Origin: Antedon bifida
Lineage: Eukaryota > Echinodermata > Crinoidea > Comatulida > Antedonidae
Assembly (NCBI GenBank): GCA_963402885.1
Contig: OY727099.1
Coordinates: 15,016,001-15,080,000, forward strand
Direction: 5' to 3'
DNA: 64,000 bases
A program made the translations under genes and the position numbers. The notes beneath the pieces were generated by a model that was not told the DNA's origin, searched no databases, and saw nothing but the letters and a program-made list of their open reading frames with translations. Numbering within the stretch: the first letter of the stretch is position 1; each line of letters opens with the position of its first letter. Positions 51,451-61,184 of the stretch are shown here, in pieces.

Positions 51451-54009
51451 GTGTAGCACATTAAAATTGAGAGGACATAAGATGGACACAATCATTTATT
51501 ATTAAGGGGCGAAACAGCCAATCCTTACTGAGGGGACACTCCTATAAAGGGGACATTAAGGGGACGGGGAACATTTAAGCTCAGTGCCAATGTTCACTCA
51601 ATATTTTTTCCATCACAAAATAACAAAAAAGACGAAATATTTATATCCATTTATCGCTATTAAATAAAAATGGATATTATAATAATTATGATACTTTGTC
51701 TGTCTTTGGTTTTCATTGGTGAAACGTTGCCTGCTACATTTTTAATTTCCGAGTCCAGATCAGTATTGGTATTGGTTTTTTTCTGCGAAACCTCTATGAA
51801 GAGGACATGTTTTTTTAGGAATTGTTCCAGGGGCAGTAGAACCCCTATTAAGGGGACACTTTCTACTGTATTTTTAACGGAGGATATCACAAATCAAGTA
51901 CGTGTTTCCAAGTACAGTACAGTGTTTAAAAAGAATTATTTCATTTAAATCTTGTTTAAAACAGAAATAGGTCTGTTTTGAATGGTTTTTGTTTTTTATT
52001 TGTTCTTTTCCCATGTGTTACTTGGCAATACAGAGATGTATTAGAAGGACAATTTTGGCGGGATGTTTGCATTGTCGCCCCTGAAACTTGTGACCTGAAC
52101 TGAAGAATATGGTATGTTGTTAGTGCTGAATTCTGTAAATTTTGTGTCATATCAACTGAGAATTTGTATCATTTCTGTAGGCCCAACAGTAAACATCATC
52201 GTTTTGGGCCGCCAATATAATTGACTATTTTTTCAATCACATTGTCAGAAAATGAAAATGTGATGTGAATATAACAATGGAGAAACTTTCATGGAGAAAT
52301 AACTTACTTATTTATAACTAACTTATTTTTCCGATCCGTGATATAACTAATGAAACAATGTTTAGAAAATGATATATCTGATAGATATCATCTAAGTGAT
52401 GTTTTACATATAACGTTTAACTTTTTTTTTTCATGTTCCATACATTCAATTCTTTTAATATAGTTCTTGTATAACACCATATCAAGTAGTAGTAAATATT
52501 ATTGTAGGGTTTTCTTATTATTTAGTCAATTCAGTGTTTCTATACAGAAAAGAGTAGTCAGTGGCCTTAACATCAATTAATTGTATAATTTGCACCCAAG
52601 GTCGAATAGCAAGAAACTCAGGTCCAGTTACATTGGTGTTCATTGGTCAATAGAAAATGAACAGCACACTTATGGGTGGTGACAAAGTTTAGTTATTGAT
52701 AAATTGTCCTTGGGAAAAACACATTAGTTGGGCTGACCATGGGCTGACAGAGTTAACGACTTCGTAACGCTATCCGGGGCTCCTGCGCCTAATGTTTCTT
52801 ATTTATTGTGTCTATAGGTTTAAGAAAACATTAGTTTGCATAAGATATCTTGTATTTTTGTGTTTAAAATTGAAATTTATAAGCTAATTTAGAAAAAATT
52901 GCATTTTTGATTAAAGGTCATTGACCTTTGACCTCTACAAGACATCAATAGATGTTCGATTCATTTTTTAAAAGCATATTACAATAAAGAAATCCATACA
53001 CTACATACTGATAACAAGAAAATGTAAATCTGTTCACTAAATCTTAAGTTATTTGCAAAAACGTTACCCCCTACCCCATTATTGTCAAAGATTACTAATG
53101 ACGAAAACATTTCTTTATAATGCACAGCATATTCAATTTTGAAAAAAAGTTAAATTCAATTTTCTTATTTATTGTGTCTATAGGTTTAAGAAAACATTAG
53201 TTTGCATAAGATATCTTGTATTTTTGTGTTTAAAATTGAAATTTATAAGCTAATTTAGAAGAAATTGCATTTTTTATTAAAGGTCAGTGACCTTTTGACC
53301 TCTAAAGATGTCAATAAATGCGGGATTCAATTTTAAAAAGTATATTACAATTAGGCAATCTATACACTACATACTGATAGCAAGAAAATGCAAATCTGTT
53401 AACTAAATTGTAAGTTATTCGCAAAAATGTTACCCCCTACCCCATAATTGTAACTGATTACAAATTACTAAAAACAACAAATTTCTTCATAATACACAGC
53501 ATATTCATATTTTGTTAATCTTTAACTTCAATTTTCTTGTTTATTGGGTCTATATGTTCATGAAAACATCAGTTTGCATAACATCTATTGTATTTTTTTG
53601 TGTTAAAAACTGAAAGTTATAAGTTAATATTAGACAAAAAATCATTTTTTATTAAAGTTCAATGACCTTCTGACCTCTAATGGCGTCAATAATTGTTGGA
53701 TTTACTTAGAAAAATATATTACACTTAAGCAGTCTATACACTACATATTGATACCAAGAAAATGCAAATCTGTTCATTAAATCCCGAGTTATTAGCAAAA
53801 GTGTTACCCCCTACCCCAAAATTTTGTGTTGCATATTTTCCGTAGGCGGTGTTATATAATCCTAAAAAATGACTATTAAGCTGTACAATTGGCATTGCTA
53901 TCATGGATTTCTAAAAAGTAGACATATTAAGCTTTCCAAAAATGTATGGTAGCATTTGCCACCAATTTGATACTGCTTTCGCAAAAAAATGGACCTGGCC
54001 CATGGACTA

Positions 54010-54335
54010 TAATGATTGTCTCCCAGTTTTCTACAAAGTTTTGCTGACTTTCAATAACAAATATTTTTGCTAAATCTTGATAAGCTTAATAAGCTGTCCA
54101 TTCAACTGTATGTCTTTTAATTCGGATAAGGCAGATCGACTATCTGAATCTAGAGAAAACCCTAGCGACGTATTTGGATTCACTGCAGTTATCAAGTCAC
54201 TTAAACTGAGAGAGGGATTCACATTTTTGAAATGTTCACTTAATTTTGTGAACATATCCTTGCAATATTTATTAACTTCCACAACCAAGTCTCCATCTAC
54301 TTCTTCTTGATTAAATTTGATCTTTAGCTTAATTT
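54010..54335 (-). pseudogene. TRADD-N-like domain exon, copy 1, split by element C
   Basis: Acceptor AAATGCAG at 54336, phase 1, in phase with the upstream DED-like exon. Translation EIKLKIKFNQEEVDGD...FTKLSEHFKNVNPSL...LNGQLIKL, then in a second frame YQDLAKIFVIESQQNF, aligns with SSEKLLKDLAKIVAGEFQQEF of the 44740-45129 exon, so there is a frameshift near 54082-54090. The exon stops at the TAA duplication of element C; its last 18 nt and donor (ACAAG/GTAATA) lie beyond the element at 45311-45328. Host gene copy, inactivated unless the element is spliced out. Confidence 0.6.
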
Positions 54336-54586
54336 CTGCATTTTTGAACAACATTTTTTTATTTCATTAAAAATGTTTTTAAAAACAAATTTACAAGTCA
54401 ACAATAACAACATCTGCAGATTATTTGTGGGGTTGTTTTGGCCATTGGGCCTCAACTGCATAATGTATGCATATAGTAGTCGTGTAAGTTATAAATAGGA
54501 AACCATAAGCTGCGATGAATTTTTGCTTGATATTGGCCGGGGATCATCGCAATATAGCAATGTAGAAAAAAATTGAAAATAATTAC

Positions 54587-55122
54587 CATTATCAAGTAGT
54601 ATATTTCTTGCTTTTTCCGGAAGAAGTTTTGCAAAGCGCTTTATTTTTTTTTTTCATCTTCTAAACGTAACTCTCTTTCCAGATAAAAAACCACTGCCCA
54701 AATATTTGGTAAATTATCGGCAACGTTTCTCAATTTATAGCAAGAAATTATCTCATCTAACGTATCTTCTCTAACTTCCTTTAATGCCTTGAACAGTCGT
54801 TTTCGGTATGGCGACAACATTTGTGTATTAGTATTTTGAATACCATGGTCTTTCATATACTGACTTACAAGATCAACAGCGTTCTGTAACTTTAAAAGCT
54901 TTGATATGTCTAATAAAAGGCAAACATTATCAGTTGAGACACCATTTTCTTCAAGTGTATTAAATATATCGTTCGCTATAAAGTGTGGTTTAATATATGA
55001 GGGAGGATATTCAAAAGGCAGAATTTTAACATATCATACTTTTCACCTTACCTTTATAGTGTTTACCAAGTTCATACTTTAAGTCGTCAAACTCATCATG
55101 CCTTTCAAGAGATGCCATTTTC
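54587..55122 (-). pseudogene. Host death-fold-like exon (DED-like), paralogue of 25755-26302
   Basis: Acceptor TATTTTGCAG at 55123, ATG at 55118 (MASLERHDEFDDLKYELGKHYKG), donor AATG/GTAATT at 54586. Conserved blocks: LLLDISKLLKLQNAVDLVSQYM, SPYRKRLFKALKEVREDTLDE, NIWAVVFYLERELRLED, then RFAKLLPEKARNILL. Frame is broken twice: a TAA stop after KSMIC (near 55035) and a shift in an 11-A run at about 54641-54651. The second break falls at almost the same place as the TGA in the 26-kb copy. A decayed or variable innate-immunity-type gene whose next exons are the TRADD-N-like ones. Confidence 0.6.
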
Positions 55123-55555
55123 CTGCAAAATAACAAATAGTATCATTCTATACATTTTTACACTGAAACATTAATAAATAAAGCTTTTTTATGGTAGTAC
55201 AGTAGTAGCAGTACGGATCTAGACCTGTTGCCACTTAAAGATGTTGTTGCCACCCAGTCTCTATCCAGTAGCAATACCAACAAAATAAAATAAAAAATAA
55301 ATGCTACGGTAGTACAGGAATACAATAACATTGTTATTTCACCAGATTGTATTCAATATACTTTAGGATTTATTTCACACATCAGAAATGTGATTTGAAA
55401 ACTGGCAAAATACAAAAATATAAAATACAATTTACAAAAACACACACAAAAAGTTAAGAGGCTAAAAATTGTTAAAATTAGATAAAAATTATTATTATTT
55501 AATTATATTATATGATTTATTATAATATTGCACTAACGATGATTTAAAGTTTATA
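55123..55555. other. AT-rich stretch without gene
   Basis: Upstream flank of the DED-like exon and downstream flank of LINE 3. No open frame or clear repeat. Upstream exons of the DED-like gene may have been displaced by the LINE. Confidence 0.4.
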
Positions 55556-55611
55556 TAAAAGCATTAAAAATACATGCGTGAGCTATAAAAATAAACAAAA
55601 GCGGTTACATT

Positions 55612-56985
55612 TTACCTTTGTACTCTTGAGTTATATAAGTGTATAGCATTAGGTACAAACGAGCACCTAAACCGTTTTGTTTTGGTATTAAGTGCACGTA
55701 GTCTTATGCCAGAATTCATGAGAGCAAATTGTTTGTGAAGAGGATGTGTTTCATCATCAATGATACTTTTTACTTTTTTTAACACATTTTCTTTATACAA
55801 GGATTCAACATCAGGTAAGTGCTCTCCTACTAGTCTAATTGCTCTATTTCCTATTCGATTAAGTTTAATTTTATCTTTTTGCATTGTATTACCATAAAAA
55901 CAAACATTACAAAAAAGTATTACACTGAGAATTACAGAGTTATAAAACAATTTAAGTATAGTTTTGTCAATTTGTAGGTACTTCATTTTTCTTAAAATAA
56001 ACATCCTTTGGTTGGCTTTGCATGTGGCTTTATTTACATTATTTATCCAATTTAGCTTATTGTCAATTATACAACCCAGATATTTGTACTCATTTACTAC
56101 TTCAATCTCATTTTCATTTATAATCAGAGGTTCTAAGGGTTCTTTAATTTTCCTAAAAACAATTTGCATTTCTTTTGTTTTCTTTATGTTTAGTTTCAGG
56201 TTGTTATTGCAGCACCAGTGATAAAAATCACATCCTAGTTGTCTATAGCTTGTTTCATCATTGCCAGTAATGTATCCAGTGATGCCTGTGTCATCTGCAT
56301 ATTTTACTATACAACATTCATTTGAATTGGCTCTGAAACTGCTGGTGAACAGTGAAAACAACATTGGGGAGATAACAGACCCTTGTGGCGTGCCAATGCT
56401 AACAGTTCTTTTATCAGATAAAATACCGTTTAGTTTAACATACTGGAACCTTTTTGTTAAGAAATTATATATCCATGAAGTCAATGTGTCGTTTACGTTC
56501 ATTTCTTTAAGTTTGCGTACTAATGAACCAGGTTCAACGGTATTAAAAGCACTAGAAAAATCTATATACAAACATCTTACATATGATTTAGGCACATCTA
56601 AATGTTGGTAAATATTATGTAAGTGGAAGAGCACAGCATCTTCAACACTTCTATTACTCTGATAGGCAAATTGGAGAGGATCGAGAAACAATTTGGTCTG
56701 ATCAAGCAACTGCCTAAGTACAATCTTTTCTAGGCACTTACCAACATTGGATGTGATAGCTATTGGCCTATAGTCATTAAGTTCCTTGGGATTTTTTATC
56801 TTAGGAATAGGTGAGATACAGGCCGTTTTCCATTGATTGGGCACTGTACCACTTGCTAAACTCTCATTAAAAAGTTTGGTATATATCGGTGCTAACTCTT
56901 GGTTGCAGTATTTAATAACACGATTTCCAATTCCATCAGGGCCAGTACTTTTACCAGGCTTTACTTTGGCGAATACATTACGCAC
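55612..56985 (-). pseudogene. LINE 3 reverse transcriptase
   Basis: 457 residues open. Motifs: KPGKSTGPDGIGNRVI (near 11-26), NDYRPIAITSNVGKCLEKIVL, QFAYQSNRSVEDAVL, LYIDFSSAFNTV, GTPQGSVISPMLFSLF, VKYADDTGITGYI (catalytic Asp pair), YKYLGCIIDNKLNW, and a C-terminal LYNSRVQR end. Typical of CR1/L2/Rex-group LINEs. Separated from its endonuclease by one frameshift. Confidence 0.85.
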
Positions 56986-57068
56986 ATTAACTACATTTAT
57001 GACTGCATTGTTTACTAATGAAGTCTCATTTTCGCGGATTTCTGTGTCTTCATTTTCATTTTTGGTAA

Positions 57069-58223
57069 CTAATATCTCGGATTCAAAACGACAGAAAAGT
57101 TGTTTAAGTCATTAGCGAAGTTCTCACTTCCATTTACACGCAATATGGTTTCTTTGTAGCCGGTTAGTGTTTTAATTGCTTTCCATGCTGCTTTAGGATT
57201 TTTGTCTTTGAATTTATTTTCTAGTGTTTTTTTGTATTTCAGTTTACTATTTTTTATACACTTGTTTATTTCCTTTTGAATTTCCTTGACTTTAGGAGTA
57301 TCTTTTCCTCTATGCGCTATACGCTTATCTTGTAACAGTTTCCTTAGTTGGTTAGAGATCCATGGTTTTTCATTTGCATATATCTTTTTTGTTACTTTAG
57401 GTATAACCATATCAACACAAAAGGATATGTATGCTGAGATTGTAGATACCCTTACATCAAGAGTATCATCATCATCGAGCATAATATCCCAATCAGTACA
57501 TGCTAGACAGCCACGCAACTTTTCAACCACCTCTGTACTCCACAACTGCTGTTGTATAACTATAACTGGTTTTGACTGTTTTAATTTTGTCTTGTATTTT
57601 GGTATAATATGTATATTGTTATGATCAGAATTTCCAAGTTTTGAACAGATTTTGCTTGTGTATGCTTTTTTCACATTGCAGTAGCATAAGTCCAGTGTAG
57701 CACTGCCTCTTGTTTCTACAGAGATTGCTTGTTCATAAGTAGGTAGCACATCCTTCAAAGTGCATTTGTTGAAGTCTCCTAGAATTATTTGTGGAGCGTC
57801 CGGTGCCATTGTTTCATACCGGTGAACAGTACTGGAAATAGTCTCACTCGCATTATCAATATTTGCATTTGGGTGTATGTAGCACACTGTAAGAAACATT
57901 TGAGAAAATTCTCGTGGTAGATAGAAGGGTCTTGCACTTATGGTCAGTAATTCTATATCCGGCGTACAGAGTTGTTCACGTAGCCTCCAGTTACTACACC
58001 ATGCTTTATTTATATAAAAACATACTCCTCCTCCTCGTTTTTTCCCCGACTCTACAGTTCTATCCGCTCTAGCTAATTCAAAATTACTTAGTACTAATTC
58101 GCTGTCAATAATATTATTATTAAGCCATGTCTCTGTGAAACACATCACTGAAGCTTCTCTGTATTCAAACATGTGTTTAGAACATGCTCGGAGTTCGTCG
58201 ATTTTATTTGACAGAGATCTCAC
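57069..58223 (-). pseudogene. LINE 3 AP endonuclease
   Basis: 384 residues open. Motifs: VRSLSNKIDELRA (in the frame just upstream and here), MCFTETWLNNNI, RGGGVCFYIN, VCYIHPNAN, IILGDFNKCTL, GSATLDLCYCN, NSDHNNIHIIP. The enzyme nicks target DNA to prime reverse transcription. The linker region (KRIAHRGKDTPKVKEIQKEI) leads to RT after the frameshift. Confidence 0.85.
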
Positions 58224-58330
58224 ATTTCCTCAAATCATCGATGGAAGTGGAGGTTTAGACTTACGTTTTCTAAGGCGCTTTCGAATACCTCCACCTTTAC
58301 CCCTTTTCCTTAACTTGACTTCCCGTGGAA

Positions 58331-59020
58331 GGCTATAATGTACAGATTATGGTACTGTTTGAAATCAAGGTTATAATGTACAGATTATGGTACTGTTTGA
58401 AATCAAGGCTATAATGTACAGATAATGGTACTGTTTGAAATCAAGGCTATAATGTACAGATTATGGTACTGTTTGAAATCAAGGCTATAATGTACAGATT
58501 ATGGTACTGTTTGAAATCAAGGCTATATTGTACTGATTATGGTACTGTTTGAAATCAAGGCTATAATGTACAGATTATGGTACTGTTTGAAATCAAGGCT
58601 ATAATGTACAGATTATGGTACTGTTTGAAATCAAGGCTATAATGTACAGATTATGGTACTGTTTGAAATCAAGGCTATAATGTACAGATAATGGTACTGT
58701 TTGAAATCAAGGCTATAATGTACAGATTATGGTACTGTTTGAAATCAAGGCTATAATGTACAGATTATGGTACTGTTTAAAATCAAGGCTATAGTGTACA
58801 GATTATGGTACTGTTTGAAATCAAGGCTGTAATGTACAGATAATGGTACTGTTTGAAATCAAGGCTATAATGTACAGATTATGGTACTGTTTGAAATCAA
58901 GGCTATAATGTACAGATTATGGTACTGTTTGAAATCAAGGCTATAATGTACAGATTATGGTACTGTTTGAAATCAAGGCTATAATGTACAGATTATGGTA
59001 CTGTTTGAAATCAAGGCTAT
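58331..59020. repeat. Minisatellite, 38-bp unit, about 18 copies
   Basis: Unit GGCTATAATGTACAGATTAT / GGTACTGTTTGAAATCAA. Copies are very uniform; a few carry GATAATGG in place of GATTATGG. The same array resumes at 62922-63198, so LINE 4 split it. Confidence 0.95.
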
Positions 59021-59534
59021 CTGTTTGAAATCAACGACACACAGATTCACTGCGAGCGGTTGTGTTCTGGAAGAGCTCCCTAGGCCCGAATTTCACCTGA
59101 TTGACTATTCTTGTTACCCGGGAATTTCAAACGTTCCCGGCGACGACAGTGTGAAGGCAGGGCGCACCCCTAGCCTAGGCATAGTGCAATATATTTTCAA
59201 CTTGTATAAAGCGTTGGACTTCCATTTTAACTTTTATACTATATGGAGTACATTTTTTAATCATATATAAGAACCGACCCACAGTTTTATAGTCGCTGAT
59301 TTTAAGCAATTTTACGCAGTGTTCAAATATTTTTCCGTTGTTGTCGTCCATCTTGATTGGTCGAGGGCTGTTGGTGACCTTTTTAATTCTCTACCGTATC
59401 AAGATTATTTTACCAGTTATTTTCCAATTTTTGATGTTTGTTGACGATTTTTATGATAATAACTGTTTTTTAAATACTTAAACTGTGCTGTGATGTCCTG
59501 TAAAAGTCGATTGTGATCATTTGCCTGTCAATGC

Positions 59535-59843
59535 TTGGACTCATCATCATTGTACATAGGATTCTTATTTCGCTTGGATTTGTTTGCATTCAAGATGGTG
59601 AGCATAACTATTATTTATATTTCTAATGTCTTTTTATCGCTCTTTTGGAGTCATAGTGTTGAGCAGCATGCCTACTTATCGCACAATTACTGTTCAAACA
59701 ATCCGAGTATTATCAAGCGCAAATTTCAAGGCCCTCCTCAGGTCCTTTACTCTAACTCAACTGCAACACGACACTATTGTAGTTTATCATGTGATGGTGA
59801 CATACACCCTAACCCAGGCCCTGTAAATCAGCATCAGGCATAG
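59535..59843 (+). pseudogene. LINE 4 N-terminal leader with 2A-like GDIHPNPGP
   Basis: Reading from an in-frame TTG at 59535 (possible ATG at 59595, MVSITIIYISN) gives a hydrophobic stretch then HYCSLSCDGDIHPNPGPVNQ. The motif keeps NPGP and the preceding Asp-Ile but has His-Pro where the strict 2A consensus has Glu-x. Related LINEs commonly carry GDVxPNPGP here, and in sea urchin elements such N-terminal 2A sequences act as both skipping and signal sequences. A TAG follows seven codons after the final Pro; the endonuclease frame continues in register behind it. Confidence 0.65.
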
Positions 59844-59891
59844 GAGCAGCAGCTGCGTTCATCGAGTTCATCTATCAGTACTGCGTCAACT

Positions 59892-61184
59892 TTGAATTGT
59901 CTTAACATGAATGCCCGCAGTCTTCGAAACAAGACCATTCAATTACAAGCGTTTCTCTCTATTCAAAACATTGATATTTTAGCAATAACTGAATCCTGGC
60001 TTACATCAGAAGATTTGACATCTTCACTGGGCATTCCTCAAGATTATATGGTGATCAGAAAGGACAGACCCAACAAGAAAGGAGGCGGTGTATTTGCAGC
60101 AATAAAGAACGAACTGAATCCAATTCATTGTCATTTGCTGGACTCTGGTCCTCATGAAGTTATATGTTTTTCTATTTCGATTGACAATTATAAGATGCTT
60201 TTCGCTGTTTGTTACTGCCTACCGAACTCTCCAGTCTCCTTCTGGAATGACTTTAGTAACAATTTTCTTCTGCCTTTATTACCTCACTTACCAAAGTATG
60301 ATGATATTTATATTGTTGGGGATTTTAATTTAAATTGGAATCTTAAACATACGATACCTACCATTTTTCTTGACACTATGAATGCTTTAAATTGTACTCA
60401 GCTTGTTGAGGAAATCACTAGGCCTAATCATTTGGTCCCAGCATCTGGTACAATAATTGATCTTGTTTTTTCAAACAGGCCAGACCGTTTAATTTCACTT
60501 GATGTCATTGATAACCCAGTGATCAGTGATCACCATGCAGTTTCCTTTAACGTATTACTTACCAAACCGTATTCTAAATTGTTGGTACGTAATTTTCTTG
60601 CTTACCACAAAACTGATATTGACCATCTAAAAAAACTTGTCCACCTTGCCCCATGGAATGTCTTCATGGATGAAAACTCAGTTGACAACTCATGGGATGG
60701 ATTTCTGGATATTTTTACAGCTATTGTCCGTGACTCAGTTCCGTTGAAATCCTGCAAGCAGCGGAAACATTCCCCATGGGTTACCAATGACATCAAGCAA
60801 TTTATCAATATAAAGCATAGACTGTTCAGAAAAGCCAAACGTATTGGTTCTGTATCTGCATGGGATGACTATAAGTCTATTCGTAATAAGGTTAAGCGTC
60901 TATGCAATAAGTCGTATTATTCATATGTCAACAAATTATTTACAAGTGACTCTACTCGTAAAGCTTTCTGGCGTTTTGTTAGAGAACGTAGAAGATCACC
61001 AGCACCGTTATCTTTTAATATTAACGGTGTGAATGTTTCGTCACACCCTGTAATTGCTAGTTCATTTAATGATTTTTTTGTTTCTGTTTTTAACCCACCC
61101 ATAATTCCCAGCTGTGAACCTCCGGTTTGTAATGTCCTGAACTTTCTCAACTTAACTTTAACGTCTACAATGTTGAGAAGGTGA
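59892..61184 (+). pseudogene. LINE 4 AP endonuclease and linker
   Basis: Same frame as the leader. Motifs: MNARSLRNKTIQLQAFL, AITESWLTSEDL, KKGGGVFAAIKNE, VCYCLPNSP, IVGDFNLNWN, IIDLVFSNRPDRL, VISDHHAVSFNV, and a basic linker RKAKRIGSV...ERRRSPAPLSF. The frame is lost near 61150, just before the RT block VINGLSSNKSPGPDS. Confidence 0.85.

Larger units (their letters stand above)
49645..52794. mobile_element. DNA transposon-like element F, 3.15 kb, perfect 32-bp TIRs
   Basis: CATTAGGCGCAGGAGCCCC and the next 13 bases (49645-49676) recur exactly inverted at 52763-52794. The flanking C-element sub-repeat resumes on each side (TTAAATTCAATT / TTTCTTATTTATTG), which proves insertion; the duplication is only one to three T and cannot be resolved. 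Inside are a minisatellite and a SINE-like block; no transposase frame was recognised. Superfamily unknown. Unbroken TIR identity suggests a young insertion. Confidence 0.85.
45329..54009. mobile_element. Long-TIR element C, 8.7 kb, TAA duplication, inside a host exon
   Basis: The left end TAGTCCATGGGCCAG (45329) and right end CTGGCCCATGGACTA (54009) are inverted, flanked by TAA on both sides (45326-45328, 54010-54012). Each arm holds five sub-repeats of about 350-380 bp marked by GGGGTAGGGGGTAAC (45511, 45881, 46244, 46590, 46974; mirrored at about 49190, 49555, 53065, 53430, 53805). Arms meet a spacer at about 47300-48905. The right arm is interrupted by element F. A 3-bp TAA/TTA duplication is the hallmark of PIF/Harbinger, so C may be a non-autonomous member; no transposase was found. 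Confidence 0.85.
55560..58330 (-). mobile_element. CR1/L2-group LINE on the minus strand (LINE 3), 5' truncated
   Basis: Endonuclease (57069-58260) and RT (55612-56985) in order on the minus strand. The 5' side ends at about 58331, where a 38-bp minisatellite begins. Basic sequence upstream of the endonuclease (GGGIRKRLRKRKSKPP) marks the end of an earlier domain. Breaks: an in-frame TGA near 58231 just before GNVRSLSNKIDEL, and a 1-nt loss in a T run near 57098 between endonuclease and RT. The 3' end has no clear tail. Confidence 0.8.

Noticed and set aside
51670-51948. 92-residue frame in element F as transposase
   Set aside because: No recognisable motif, mirrored by an equally long frame on the other strand; low-complexity DNA.
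45329-54009. Polinton or other capsid-bearing large TIR element
   Set aside because: No polymerase, integrase or capsid frame; 3-bp duplication instead of 6 bp; arms are simple sub-repeats.
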